Positions 20,836 through 31,300 of a stretch of DNA of 64,000 bases are shown piece by piece; within the stretch, counting starts at the first letter, position 1; the number at the start of each line of letters is the position of its first letter. The notes under the pieces were generated by a model. That model ran no database searches. It saw nothing but the letters and a program-made list of their open reading frames with translations, and was not told the origin of the DNA. The stretch lies in NCBI GenBank assembly GCA_013306675.1, contig JABLUY010000069.1:1-64000 (forward strand), in the 5' to 3' direction. This DNA is from Thraustochytrium sp. TN22 (taxonomy: Eukaryota > Sar > Bigyra > Thraustochytrida > Thraustochytriidae). The translations under genes and the position numbers were made by a program.

Positions 20836-23800
20836 ATGGATGGCTCGGATGAGTTCGCTGTGTCTGCGGCCGGATCCACGCAATCCACCACGCCGCCCGT
20901 GCCGCCCGCGTCGAACCTACACCCATCGAAGCTGGACGAGTTCCGTGAGCTGTGCGTCTGCACAGCTTCGGACCGGAAGTCCGGCGAGATCTTCGTCTTC
21001 GAGAATCCCTGCGACGCAGTGGAGATGCTGCGCGCGCTCCAGGTGGACTCGACCATGACGGTCTCCAAAGGCGTCTATTTCAACAAGCGCGATGGTGGGT
21101 CTGGATGGACTGGCGGGTTCTACTCGTTCATCTGGCAGCTGAAGGAAGTCTCTTTCAAGGGCGGCTCGCCGAGCAGGGACGGCAGGCGCGCCTCAGTGCT
21201 TTGCATGGAGAAAGACCACGCGGAGTCCATGCCTGAGGAGATGGGAATGACTCTCACGGCGCTCAAGCGCAAACGGCCGAAGGATGTTCTTCTCAGAGAC
21301 GTGACGCGGTGCGAGCAGGCGCTACTCAATTCAACGGCTGTCCAGACCAGCCGCAACCTCCCAGTTCGGAGTTCTGATCGACACAGATTCTTCAAGACCG
21401 ACCAGAAGGGAAGCTCAGACTCGAGCCACTGGGACAAGCTCGGTCTGGTGGACGGCTCGGACGCGCGCGATCCGGCGGCGCTGAAGCTGAAGTTGGTCTG
21501 CAGGTCGAAGGAGGCGAAGCGGTGCTACGAGAACCCGAGCAAGGACGAGTCGCTCAAGCAGCTAAAACATGCGCTGCACGACCTCTTTGTCCTGCAGGAG
21601 CTGCTCCGAGAGATCGTCGAACGGAGGAACAGCAATGGCGGGCCGGCGCGGCTTCGCATCGGCGCAACGCATTGGAGGTCAAAGTGGTTCGAGGATCGCA
21701 CGAACGCGCTGCGTCTAGCTCGTGTCGAAGCCATTCAACGTGGCCGACTCCCTCCTGCGGTGCAAAGAGCACACCCGAGAGAGAACCCCGATGAGCTGCT
21801 GGAGAAGATGCATGCATGCTTCTACCATCTCGGCATGCACGCGAAGTGGCTTCGCAAGGTTGCTCCAAGGGGTGCTGCCTCGTCTGCAGGCTTGGACGCC
21901 GCGCAGTCGGCGGCCGTGGACGCCGCGCAGTCGGCGGCCGTGGATGCCGCGCAGTCGGCGGCCGTGGACGCCGCGCAGTCGGCGGCCGTGGACGCCGCGC
22001 AGTCGACGGCCGAGGGTGCCGCGCTGTCGACGGCCGTCGGCGCGCCTGCGATGGACATCCAGCAGCAAGCCTCAAAGGATACGGCCGTGGTGAATCTCGA
22101 CGAAGAGCTGGTGCGTGGCGCGTTCGCGGCCTGCGGTAAGCTTGTGGAAATGGCGCAGACGATCCCGGAGCTGGCTTCGTTCACGCCGCCGCCTCGAGAG
22201 AACCTCAACAAGCTGAAGGGGCGCGCGCCCCGTACAAACCATGACGATGGGTGCGACGTCATGGTGGAGATCAAGTTCTTCAACAACCATCATGGCCTGG
22301 CCGTGATCCTGCATGGTCACAGCAGGGCGACCAGCGACATGCTGCACACGTGTGGCATTACCGAGCGCCCCCTTGACTGCCGGCTGAGTAGCCACATGAG
22401 GCACCAAATCGAGGAACTCTTTCATGCTGGCTTCACGAAGCAGCAGATCTACGAGAAGCTCACCCAGCCTCGCAGCGTCCAACTTGCTCGCCAAGGACTG
22501 CGACACGTTCGCCCCGCCAGTCGAGACGACCTCCTGAGCATGGCCGACATTGAGTCCATCGAAGCCTCGAAGTGCTGGCAGGGCGTCGCGTGGAGGAACA
22601 AGGCCGTCGACGAGGACGACGTCATGAACCGTGTCAAGTCAAATCCCAACTTCTACCGGGTGTACAAGCCCTATGGTGTGAGTAAGGATGACTCGCGCTG
22701 CGTCGGTATGCATCACTTCGGAGAGGATGCGGTGGCCCCGAACGACCTGTACTTTATCGCCATGGCGGACGCGGAGATGCTGAGGATGCTGCGAAGCCAT
22801 GGCTCCCATCTCATCTTCGACGCCACACACAACGTCAGCAGCAAGGACCAGGTCAAGCTTTTTACGGTCATGGTCGCTGACAGCTACAACCGTGGCCGCG
22901 AGGTACTCTTTGTGGTGCTCAACAGCGAGACGACGGAGACGTACAAGCTTGTTTGGCAAGTGCTGCGCTCACTGCACGGCGGCGCCTCTTGGAAGCCCAA
23001 CTTTCTCTTCTCGGACATGGCCGAGCCTCCGATCAGCGCTGCGTGGGAGGTCTTCGGCAGCATCCCGCGCTTCTGGTGCACGTGGCACTGCGTCAAGGCG
23101 ATGCACAAAAACATCAAGCTCAAGGCGAGGGGCAGGATCGGCCCCAACGATCGTGGTGCACAGAGTGATGGCCCGGGTGAGGAGAGTGGGAGCAACAACA
23201 GCAGCCGTCCCAGGCGGGCAACGAGAAGACAGAGTGACAGGGATCGTCTCATCTTCGACGTGTACAACGCGCTGCACATGATGATGTTTGCGGACTCCGA
23301 GGAGCGGCTTAAAACGCTCCGTTTCTACATTCTGGAGCTGCTGCGGAGCGACCACCAGACAGAGCTTCTCGCGTACCTCGAAACGTACTGGCTGGCAGAC
23401 CTCGAGCCGTGGTGCCTAGTCTACCGCTCTGCCGCGGTGAACAGTGCAGACGAGGTGATCCGGACCACGATGCTGCTCGAGAGCTGGCATCATAAGCTCA
23501 AGGTATACCTCTTCAAGAACAAGAGCAACAAGCGCGTCGGGTACCTGCTCTTCAAGCTGGAAGCTCGCCGGCGCACCATGGTGGACCTCATGTACTTGGA
23601 GGTGAACGGGCGCACCGCCCTACCGCGTGCGATGGTGAAATTCACGCCCGAAGAGACCTGGGCGATGCTGGAGGACGCTGCTGAGGATGCATTCGCTGAC
23701 ATCGGCTCTGATGGGGAGGTCCAGCATGATGTCGGAGCGGCTACAGCTGCAAGCGCCGAGAGCGACGCCGAGAGCGACGGCCCGCTCGGCCTCGTGGGGG

Positions 23801-24720
23801 AGAGCGAGGATGACGATGAGTACGCGAACGCGCAGCGCCACGCATCGCTCGTCGACTCCCTGCGAGATATTGAGCGGAGGCTGGAAGATATCGTGCAAGG
23901 CACGGAGCTGGCCGCCGTCCAGTCCTTGGCTGGACTTGATGCCGTCAAGCAGTCGGCCCTCGCGATCATTGCGAAGGTGCAGCTGATTGCGGGCGGGCAG
24001 CATAGCTTAGCGCCTGGGCCAGTCTCCATGACACCTGATGGCCTCGTACGCATGCCAGAGGACCTCCGGAGCCATCGACGCGCGGACCAGGTCCAGCCAC
24101 GCTACGATGCTAGGAGGCCCAGGCAGCGCCTGCGCACGAGCGGGCGGCACCAGGTGATCGCAGCCGAGCGTCAAGCTGAGGAGGAAGCGGCAGCCCATGA
24201 GGGTCGTCTCGCTCGCCGCGGGGACCCTGACGATGAGGAGCTCGATGTCGACAGCACGGGCATCCAGAACTCTCCTTCTGGGGGCAACGCTGCTCACGCG
24301 CTGCCACTTATGCCGACAAGAAACAAGAGAAGGCGTAGGGAGGCTTTTGCCGCACGAAATGAAGCCAGGCGACTCAATGGCGAGTGCTTCAACCCGGGCA
24401 CGCTTTGCCTCGGCTACCAGCAGTCCATCAGTGGATTTCTCGATGCCGTCGATCGCATCGCGGCTGGGGACCTTGACGAGAGAGTTGTAGACTCGCAGGA
24501 CACGGAGCCGAGCGCTACGCAAGACGCCGCTTTGACGCGTGGCGAGGGGCTCGACGGCTTCATCGAGTCGAGCGCGTTGCGGGATGTCGTCGAGGTACTC
24601 GACCACGCCAGGGAGAACGAGCGACGACGCGAACAGGATCAGAGGGACCGCGAGACGAGGCTCCTTGGACTTATGCCCCATCTCCAACAGCCCCATCTTC
24701 GTTTCCCACACCGCCACTGA
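20836..24720 (+). CDS. MULE (Mutator-like) transposase, apparently uninterrupted
   Basis: A 1,294-residue protein with the layout of a Mutator-like transposase. An N-terminal Cys/His region (CDVMVEIKFFNNHHGLAVILHGHS..., about residues 470-485) resembles the DNA-binding part of such enzymes. The catalytic core has HLIFDATHNVSSKD (first Asp), NFLFSDMAEPP (second Asp), FWCTWHCVKAMHKNIK and, later, MLLESWHHKLKVYLF, which supplies the expected Glu. A 24-base minisatellite adds five to six DAAQSAAV repeats near residues 354-403. The C-terminal 300 residues are acidic, low-complexity and coiled-coil-like. The frame is intact, so this is either a recently active element or a domesticated gene. I could not find inverted ends or a target duplication, so the element's limits are undefined. 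Confidence 0.82.
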   Translation: MDGSDEFAVSAAGSTQSTTPPVPPASNLHPSKLDEFRELCVCTASDRKSGEIFVFENPCDAVEMLRALQVDSTMTVSKGVYFNKRDGGSGWTGGFYSFIWQLKEVSFKGGSPSRDGRRASVLCMEKDHAESMPEEMGMTLTALKRKRPKDVLLRDVTRCEQALLNSTAVQTSRNLPVRSSDRHRFFKTDQKGSSDSSHWDKLGLVDGSDARDPAALKLKLVCRSKEAKRCYENPSKDESLKQLKHALHDLFVLQELLREIVERRNSNGGPARLRIGATHWRSKWFEDRTNALRLARVEAIQRGRLPPAVQRAHPRENPDELLEKMHACFYHLGMHAKWLRKVAPRGAASSAGLDAAQSAAVDAAQSAAVDAAQSAAVDAAQSAAVDAAQSTAEGAALSTAVGAPAMDIQQQASKDTAVVNLDEELVRGAFAACGKLVEMAQTIPELASFTPPPRENLNKLKGRAPRTNHDDGCDVMVEIKFFNNHHGLAVILHGHSRATSDMLHTCGITERPLDCRLSSHMRHQIEELFHAGFTKQQIYEKLTQPRSVQLARQGLRHVRPASRDDLLSMADIESIEASKCWQGVAWRNKAVDEDDVMNRVKSNPNFYRVYKPYGVSKDDSRCVGMHHFGEDAVAPNDLYFIAMADAEMLRMLRSHGSHLIFDATHNVSSKDQVKLFTVMVADSYNRGREVLFVVLNSETTETYKLVWQVLRSLHGGASWKPNFLFSDMAEPPISAAWEVFGSIPRFWCTWHCVKAMHKNIKLKARGRIGPNDRGAQSDGPGEESGSNNSSRPRRATRRQSDRDRLIFDVYNALHMMMFADSEERLKTLRFYILELLRSDHQTELLAYLETYWLADLEPWCLVYRSAAVNSADEVIRTTMLLESWHHKLKVYLFKNKSNKRVGYLLFKLEARRRTMVDLMYLEVNGRTALPRAMVKFTPEETWAMLEDAAEDAFADIGSDGEVQHDVGAATAASAESDAESDGPLGLVGESEDDDEYANAQRHASLVDSLRDIERRLEDIVQGTELAAVQSLAGLDAVKQSALAIIAKVQLIAGGQHSLAPGPVSMTPDGLVRMPEDLRSHRRADQVQPRYDARRPRQRLRTSGRHQVIAAERQAEEEAAAHEGRLARRGDPDDEELDVDSTGIQNSPSGGNAAHALPLMPTRNKRRRREAFAARNEARRLNGECFNPGTLCLGYQQSISGFLDAVDRIAAGDLDERVVDSQDTEPSATQDAALTRGEGLDGFIESSALRDVVEVLDHARENERRREQDQRDRETRLLGLMPHLQQPHLRFPHRH
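21895..22044 (+). repeat. In-frame 24-base minisatellite inside the transposase gene
   Basis: Units start at 21895, 21919, 21943, 21967 and 21991 and are almost identical. A degenerate sixth starts at 22015. Each encodes DAAQSAAV. The near-identity at third positions points to recent expansion. Confidence 0.95.
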
Positions 24721-25760
24721 CCAGGAGGGAGGAGCGTAGGAGGCGCGCTAGATGCCAGGCGAGCAATCTTGACGCAGCCCGCGCGGGGTTTGCGACGCCC
24801 AGAACGGCCCTCTGAACCACACGGAGCCAGGCCAGCTCGTCTGCTCTCTGCTTCTGGACATCACCTTGTCAGATCAACGAAAATGATATTTTTAATTAAG
24901 TCAAACCATCGCATGCGCGGCTTCTTGTGTCAGCCAAACAGCCCCGCTCCCACGTCTCCATCCTCTCTGTCACCATCCTTTCAGTTGCTCTCCGTACACC
25001 ATCCCCAAAGTTGTGCTCTTGTTGCCAGAAGCCCACTTCTGAATCAAATATCTCTCCAAATATCTTACCTTTTTGCTAAATAACAGATACGTCCTGACTA
25101 CGTTGCTTTTTTTGTGTATCGAGGTCAAATTTGGGGTACTGGATCGAAGTAATGGGCTTGATACTGATGATCACTGCAAAGATGGCACTTCATGATCGCT
25201 TTGCCCTTAGGCGCAAACGCGCTCGCCTCAGCCCCAGAAGCCTCGCGCCCGCAGCGCCTCACGCTTGCATACCACAGCACTGGCTCCTCTCCCTTCAGCT
25301 GGGCGCCCCGGGCGCTCGCGCAGGCACGATCTGCTAGGTTCGCACCACCTGCGCAACCCGCCGTTTCCCTTAGGTTACTCGTCGGTTTGGCCGAAACGGG
25401 ACCTGATCCGGCGGAAGCGCCGAGCACGTGATGCCTGCCTGCCAGTGCAAGTGGCTGCTCCTCGCGGCGCGTCGCCTGTTGTGCTCGCCACGCTCGCGGC
25501 GCCCCGCTCTCAAGCCAGGTTGGCGCTGCCAGTGCTAACTTACTTGCGGCGGCGCGCGCGCGACTTGCGGCGACTCTTGTGCACTTGCAGGCGGGTGTTC
25601 GCCGCTTGGCCAAAAGCCGCGCTTGAATCGCGACAATGGCGAGGCGCGGCACGCGGCCGCAGCGGACTCGGGCCGAGGCCGGGCGCGCGCGCGGAGAAAG
25701 CAATCAAACGCAGACCTGAATCGCGGCGCCGGCCGGCGAGCGGGCGGGCGGCTGGGCAGG
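24721..25760. other. Intergenic region with an AT-rich island, MULE / selenoprotein T
   Basis: No gene is seen. About 24870-25210 is clearly richer in A+T than anything else in the window (for example ATTTTTAATTAAG, AAATATCTCTCC). This may be the 3' non-coding part of the transposon or an unrelated insertion. From 25210 the sequence is GC-rich again and should contain the selenoprotein T promoter. Confidence 0.55.
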
Positions 25761-26471
25761 ATGCGCGCGCGCTGGGCGGCGGCGGCGCTGCTGGCGGCGT
25801 GCGCGGCGCTGGTGGGCGAGCAGGCGCCGGCGGCGTCCGGCTTCGGGCCGCTCGTGGTGCGCGCCGAGGCGGCCGTCGCCGAGGCGGCCGTGGGCGACGA
25901 GCTGGCCGGATGGCAGCAGGAGGAGGACGAGGAGGGCGAGGGCCTGGCCGCCGGCGAGCTGGCGGTGGGCGGCGCGACCGGCAAGAGCGCGGCGCGCGTG
26001 TTTGTGGAGTTCTGTACCAGCTGAAACTACCGCAACAACTTCGTGGCTTTGAAGCGGTTCCTGGAGCGCGAATACCCGGCGCTCCAGGGCAAGATCGACG
26101 GAGGGAACTACCCCCCGCCCTGGTGGGTGGACTACGTCGCCAAGGCTGCCGGCACGGCGCAGGTCATCGGCGTGGCCATGGTGATGTTCGGCTCGCAGAT
26201 CTTCCGCGCGCTCGGCTTCGCCGAGCCGCCCGCGCCCGTGCTGCTCATGCAGCAGAACCAGGTGCAGACCTTTATGGTTCTCTTTCTGTTGAGCAGCGTC
26301 GCGCAGAACTTGGCGGCCACCGGCGCCTTCGAGATCCACGTCGGCGACAAGGTCATCTTCTCGAAGCTCGATGCAGGCCGCATGCCGACGCTTGAAGAGG
26401 TTGTGCACCTCATGGATGATGTCGGCATCCACCGTGCCAGCTCGCGCGCCTTCGAGGACCGCCAAATATAA
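25761..26471 (+). CDS. SELT: Selenoprotein T with in-frame UGA read as selenocysteine
   Basis: A 236-residue thioredoxin-fold selenoprotein of the ER membrane, where SelT supports redox folding. The start at 25761 gives a signal peptide (MRARWAAAALLAACAALVG). After an acidic linker comes VFVEFCTSU at residues 80-88; the TGA at 26022-26024 falls exactly on the U of the CxxU redox motif. The frame then continues NYRNNFVALKRFLEREYP, with family landmarks GxNYPPP, GTAQVIGVAMVMFG, FRALGFAEPP, a hydrophobic stretch with SSVAQNLAATGAFEI and SKLDAGRMPTLEEV. It ends at TAA 26469-26471. Reading TGA as a stop would split a collinear SelT. A SECIS-like hairpin starts 123 bases after the stop. Most of the other genes here end in TGA, so UGA is not generally reassigned. 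Confidence 0.95.
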
Positions 26472-26593
26472 GAGTAAGTCAAAGCCGGGCGCAGACTCTC
26501 GTCTCCCCGCGTCTTGCAGTGCGCGCGAATCAGTGCGCTCGCACGCGGCGCGTGTGTTCGAAACCTACAAGCCTCACAATTCAACAAGCAATG

Positions 26594-26666
26594 ATGACGG
26601 ATTGGGCTGTCAAAGCGTACACTCTGGCCCCCGCGAGAGCGGCCCAGGGGGCAGCCCAATCCCGAC
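26594..26666 (+). promoter_or_regulatory. SECIS element of selenoprotein T
   Basis: ATGAC (26594-26598) is followed by a perfect 11-bp helix: GGATTGGGCTG (26599-26609) pairs with CAGCCCAATCC (26652-26662), and CGAC follows on the 3' side. This supplies the UGA/GA quartet of a SECIS core. An AAA run (26612-26614) opens the apical loop at the expected distance of about 13 bases from the core. The apical part can form a further short stem (CTGG...CCAG), as in form II elements. Confidence 0.87.
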
Positions 26667-26676
26667 CACGACGTCT

Positions 26677-26782
26677 GCACGGCCGCCTAGCCGGCCGTGC
26701 TGGGCAGCGGCTTGGTACACCGCTGCCGCGTCTGGTTCTTCGCGGGATCTGTCTGTGTGTGAATCCCAATCTCCCGCGAAGA
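26677..26782 (+). other. Three further perfect stem-loops after the SECIS
   Basis: Stem 1: GCACGGCC (26677-26684) with GGCCGTGC (26693-26700), 8-base loop. Stem 2: GCAGCGG (26704-26710) with CCGCTGC (26720-26726), 9-base loop. Stem 3: TCTTCGCGGGA (26737-26747) with TCCCGCGAAGA (26772-26782), 24-base loop. They follow one another with only 3-10 bases between. They may belong to the SelT 3' UTR, to a separate structured RNA or to a transcription-end region between convergent genes. Confidence 0.75.
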
Positions 26783-27019
26783 GGCAAGGTGCGCGCCGCG
26801 CGCTCGAGGGAAGCCCTACAAATCCGCTTCAAAGCCTCCTCTTGCGCGCGCGTGCTCCTAGCTGCGTTCGACCCCCCGCCGATGCTTCCCCACGGACGTA
26901 TTGGCGGCGGTGACGGACCGCCGGACCGCTCGGCCGCAGTTGATGTGACACAAAGTCGAATGCGCGAGCTCTGCAAAAAGAACTCGCAAACAAGTTATCG
27001 ATCTTCTTGCTTTGCTATT

Positions 27020-27601
27020 TCACAAGAGACTCTCTGGCGTCGTGTAACCCGTGGTCTCGCCCGTGCCCATTTGCTGCAGGGAGCGCTCGACGGCGCGTAC
27101 CCAGGCGCTCGCCGTAGCCGCGCTCTCACACTGGAACACGAGAGTTCGCTTTTGGGCGTCCGCAAGGAGTACCTCAGTGATCTCCACACAGTACTTTTGC
27201 GAGCGGTTCGTCGTGCTGGCCAGGCGCACGTCCGTGCCCTCGCTCAGCCAGAGCGTCTTGCGTGGGGTCAGGTCCGAGGCGTCGCGAAACCAGCAAATTT
27301 CGTTTTCCCGCAAGCTCACGAAGCGCCGCTGCCACGTCCACCACGCCTTGGCCGAGCTCCGCTTGCGCACATAGCCTGAGTATGAGCTCGGCTCGTCCTC
27401 CGCCCCCGCGCGCGGCGCGAGCAGGGGCGCCGCCGCCGGCGTTGGCTCCGGCGCTTGCACGTGGGCCGCCTCGCTTGTGGCGGTCTCGCTCCACTCCGCG
27501 ACGGCCTCCGGCGCCCAGTCCTCTTGCGCCGCCCCTTCCGCGTCCATCTCCTCTAGCAGCTTCCGTGCAACCTCAACGATCGAGTCGCCGGCCTCACCCA
27601 T
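27020..27601 (-). CDS. Small pleckstrin-homology (PH) domain protein
   Basis: A 193-residue protein. Residues 1-70 are acidic and Ala-rich. About residues 73-175 form a PH domain: SGYVRKRSSAKAWWTWQRRFVSLRENEICWF opens with the basic beta1-beta2 pattern that often contacts phosphoinositides. The domain closes with the helix ESAATASAWVRAVERSLQQM carrying the conserved Trp. It is likely a membrane adaptor; the partner and the lipid are unknown. The start is the ATG at 27599-27601. It converges on selenoprotein T, sharing a 548-base 3' space. Confidence 0.85.
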   Translation of the reverse strand: MGEAGDSIVEVARKLLEEMDAEGAAQEDWAPEAVAEWSETATSEAAHVQAPEPTPAAAPLLAPRAGAEDEPSSYSGYVRKRSSAKAWWTWQRRFVSLRENEICWFRDASDLTPRKTLWLSEGTDVRLASTTNRSQKYCVEITEVLLADAQKRTLVFQCESAATASAWVRAVERSLQQMGTGETTGYTTPESLL

Positions 27602-28355
27602 TGTCCCTAGTAGCTAGAGAAGATCTCACATACGTACAGAGGCGCGCCCCGGGCACGTCCAGCTAGCTTTCTGCGCGTGGGGTTGCCACGCAGGGCCGCG
27701 CTTTGGCGGCGGAATCTGGCTTTCGTCGGCTCGTGGTGGGAAGCCCGCGCTGCCCTGCGGGCCTCTTCGAAGTCCATTTCAGCGAACCCCAGGTTTCTAT
27801 AAGTTCCAGTCATGCCATGATCTCTTTTCGTCACTCACTCGGCTTCGCCGCTGTCCCACGGTCACCGTGGCCGTGGCTCGAACTCGCGCAGTCATGTCAC
27901 GACTCGGACGGCGTCGCACTGCAATGGCAGGCACTCGAGCTGCGGCCACTGTCGCTGCGGGCGGTCAATGGCACTGGCATGGCAATGGCACGGCCCCTGC
28001 CGCGCGCTGCGCTGCGCTGCATGGCACATGGCACATGGCAATGGCAATGGCAATGGCACCAACACTGGTGCACACCCCGGCGGCGCGGAGGGAAAAACCA
28101 GTTCTTGACAGCCCGAGAGCGCCGCGGCGCGGCGCGGCGCATCCCCGCGTCCATTCGAGGCGGCGCGGCGCGCAGCGCGGAGCGGGGCTGGCGGCCGTGA
28201 TGGACTCCGGCGCGAGCCCGCTCGCGCGGGCCCGGGCCGGAGGGCCAGCGGCGAGCGGTCGCCTGCAGACTGGCAGACTGGCAGCGCAGCTGCCTTGCTG
28301 CTGAGCAGGCGAGCGAGCGAGCGAGCGAGCGAGCGAGCGAGCTACATACAAGGCC
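27602..28355. other. Divergent intergenic region, PH protein / AK9-like gene
   Basis: No gene is seen. It contains CTAGTAGCTAGAG at about 27606-27618, a GGCAAT/GGCACAT-type repeat near 27967-28060 and a GCGA tract ending 15 bases before the AK9-like start. Confidence 0.55.
28309..28341 (+). repeat. GCGA tetranucleotide tract directly 5' of the AK9-like start
   Basis: About eight GCGA units. A similar tract (GCTC on the plus strand, hence GAGC on the gene strand) lies at about 58992-59042 upstream of the TPS gene. It may be part of the 5' UTR. Confidence 0.9.
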
Positions 28356-31300
28356 ATGGACGAGGAGCTCGAGCGCGCGAGGCGCGAGATTGCGGGCGAT
28401 GTAGCCGTGCAACGCGGCGTGGACGGGCTCTGGGCGCTGCTGGAGAAGCATGGCACGGGCCTCGTATCGCGCGGCGAGGCGGACCGCCTTGTGCAGCGCA
28501 TCGCAAAGACACTGATCGCGGGCTGCACCGGCGACCAGGCGCGCCTCGTGGCGAAGCACACGTGCGAGGCGCTCGATGAGATCGATAAGGACAGCTTCCA
28601 GATCTGGCTGCTCGGACTCGCGCACCTTTACTGTGAGACGCTCGATCCGCGCGAGTATGCCGCCTTCTTGGCCGGCCTCAAGTTACGAATTGTGAATGCC
28701 TCCGTGGGCTTCCCAGACGGCAAGACGGCGCGCCTTGTCCCAAGCACCGTCCCTGCGCCATGGGAGAGCGCGGAAGCCTTTTGGGCCGCGCAGCTCGCGG
28801 TTGGCCTCGGGAGCTCGCTCCCGCTGAGCAGCAAGAGCCAAGGAGTCGTGAAGCGCGGCGCGCCGACTGCAGACGTGGTCGTGCTCAAGGCCGCCACCGA
28901 GGAGGACGCAGCGCTCCTGGAGGACGCCGCGCAGCTGGGCGCTGCGCTCCCGCTGCGCACGCAGGGTCTCGTGGAGGACCTCGATCACGTCCTGGCAATG
29001 GCGGGTCCGCCTTCAGCCGGTGAGGTCGCTCCGAAAGTACCCTGTTCTCTCTGGTCTGCGCACCACGCTGCTCAGGCGAACGGGGCCACCTCGCTCGCCG
29101 CGGCGCTCCTTCTCAGACACATTGCGACGTTTGGCGAGGTCTCCGCCAAGCTCAATCTCGCGGCGACGAACGCGCTCCAGGCACTCGCCGTCGACGAAGA
29201 CGAAGACGTCGCCGTTGACGGCGTGCCGCTTCCCCTCAGCCTCGACGCGCCTGCGCCGCCTACGCTCACCCATGCACCCGCGGTGGCTGCCGGCCTCGGC
29301 GCCGCGGCGCCACGACTCGTCGTGGTCGGTCTACCACGGACCGGCAAGACTAGCGTCGCCAAGGCGGTATCCGCGCGCGCCGGCCTGCGCTATCTCCGTG
29401 CGGACAAGACGTGCGCGCACGAGCTCGAGGAGGCGGCTGCCGCCACCGGTGGCTTTGTACTTGACATTGGTGGCTCGCTGGACGCGGGCGTGGCCGCGGC
29501 GCTCTCCGTTGCGTCTGGCGAGTCGCCCGCCACTGTCCTGCACCTTGACCTGGACCGAGCGGACGCCAAGGAGCGCCTGCTCTCGCTGCGCAAGCACGAG
29601 GCGACCCGCAAGGTCTTCACTGGGGCCCAGTGGCGCGCCCTACAGGCCGAGGAGGAGCGCCGCGCCGCGGAGGAGGCGGAGCGCGCGGAGCGCGAACGCC
29701 AGCGCCGCGAGCGCGCCGCGGCCGAGGGCGAGGAGACCGAGGAGGACGTCGACGCCGGGGAAGGCGATGCCGCCGAAGACGCCGCCGGGGACTCCGAGGA
29801 AGAGACGCCAACGACCGTCCTCGTGGCTGACCTCAAGCCCGTCTACACCGAGGCCGAGGTGGAGGTTCTCCTCGCGGCGAACGAGCAGGTCATCGCGAAC
29901 ACCATCGCGGGCGCCGGGAACGTGTTCCTGTCCGTGGACGCCAGCCAGCCACTTGCCGAGGTCATGCAGCAGGCATGGGATCGAGTCTCGGACACCTGCG
30001 GCGGCCTAGAGGAGGACTCCTCAAGTCTGGCGTACAACGTGCCGCGCGGCCTCATGTGGCAGCCACCGTTGCCCCCTCCCCCTCGTGAGGACACGGATGC
30101 TGGCGATAAGGAGGAGGACGCCGAGGCGCAGGCGAACGAAGGCGAAGACGCGTCCGAGGAAAAGGGGGAGGAGAAGGAGGAGGAGTTGGAACGGCCCGAG
30201 GAGAAGGAGGAGGAAGAACCGCCCGAGAGCGCAGAGGAGGAGCACGAGCTCCGCATGCAGCTCCTGTACAAGGTCACGGCCGAATACGTGGACATCCCGG
30301 AAGCCTCGGCGGACAACGAAGAGGCGCCGGAGCCCGGCGCGCCAGAGGTCTCACCCGCGCGGGCCGGCTTCCGCCGTCTCTCGCCGTGGGGCTTTGCCTG
30401 CCCGGTCACCGGTGAGGAGGGCCGCGCCCGCTATGCGGTTCTTTGGCGCGGGCACCTGTACTTTTGCGCAAGCAAACCCGCCACGCGGGCCTTCCTTGCG
30501 AACCCGGCCTCCTTCGGGCTGCGCCCACCCGCGCACGCAGGCCGTGTCCTGGTGGTGGCCGCTGATGCTGAGCTCGCGCAGCAGACTGCCAGCGACCTGG
30601 CCGAGGCCCGGGGCTGGGAGGACAAGACGCAGACCCTTGGTCCCTGGTACGAGCTCAAGGCAGAGACAGAGGAAGAGGAGGCGAAGCAGGCCAGTGACGA
30701 GGAGGACGGGGAGGCACCGCCCCGCCCAGAAAACCCGGTCACGGTCGCGCTCCAGAACAATCGATGGCTGCTCGCGATGGGCGCGGCCGCGTCTGGCCCA
30801 AACCAGGCCCTCGAGGCTCTGCGCGCGGCGGAACGCGAGCCCCGCATGGTTGTCTTCGTGCGTCCCACCCCTCTGCCCGCCGTCGCGGCGGAGGCTGCAG
30901 ATGCCGGTGATGACGCTGGCGCCGCTGCGCCAGACGCGGAGGCTGCCGAGACGACAGAGGAGGAGAAGAAGGAGGAGGAAGCCAAGATGAGAGAGCCCGA
31001 GGTGGACCCCCAGGAGCAAGCCTGGGCAGATCTCTGTGCGAGCCAAGGCGTGAAGCTGGTCGTCCTCACTCAGGGCGAGGAGCTCGCGGAGCCGATGGCC
31101 AGCATCGCGTCCTCGCTCGAGGGGACCTTCGCTGCTCAGGCGATCGAGGACGGCTCTTTCAAGGAGATGCTCGGCTGGAGCGGTGCGTACTGCCCTGTCA
31201 CCTTCATTCGCCAGCATCGCCTGGTTCCGGGCAAGTCGGACCTGATCGCGTACTTTGAGCGCGGCTTCTTTCAGTTTGCGTCGGCGTCGGCGCTTGAGGC

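Noticed and set aside
20836-25210. Terminal inverted repeats of the MULE element
   Set aside because: I compared about 1 kb on both sides by eye. The only match, GACCTCGAT in opposite orientation near 20008 and 25120, is nine bases and expected by chance.
25125-25703. 192-codon minus frame with a KCHLC motif near its end
   Set aside because: One Cys pair in an otherwise composition-driven frame, lying in the AT-rich island and the selenoprotein T promoter. It is not enough to call a zinc-binding protein.
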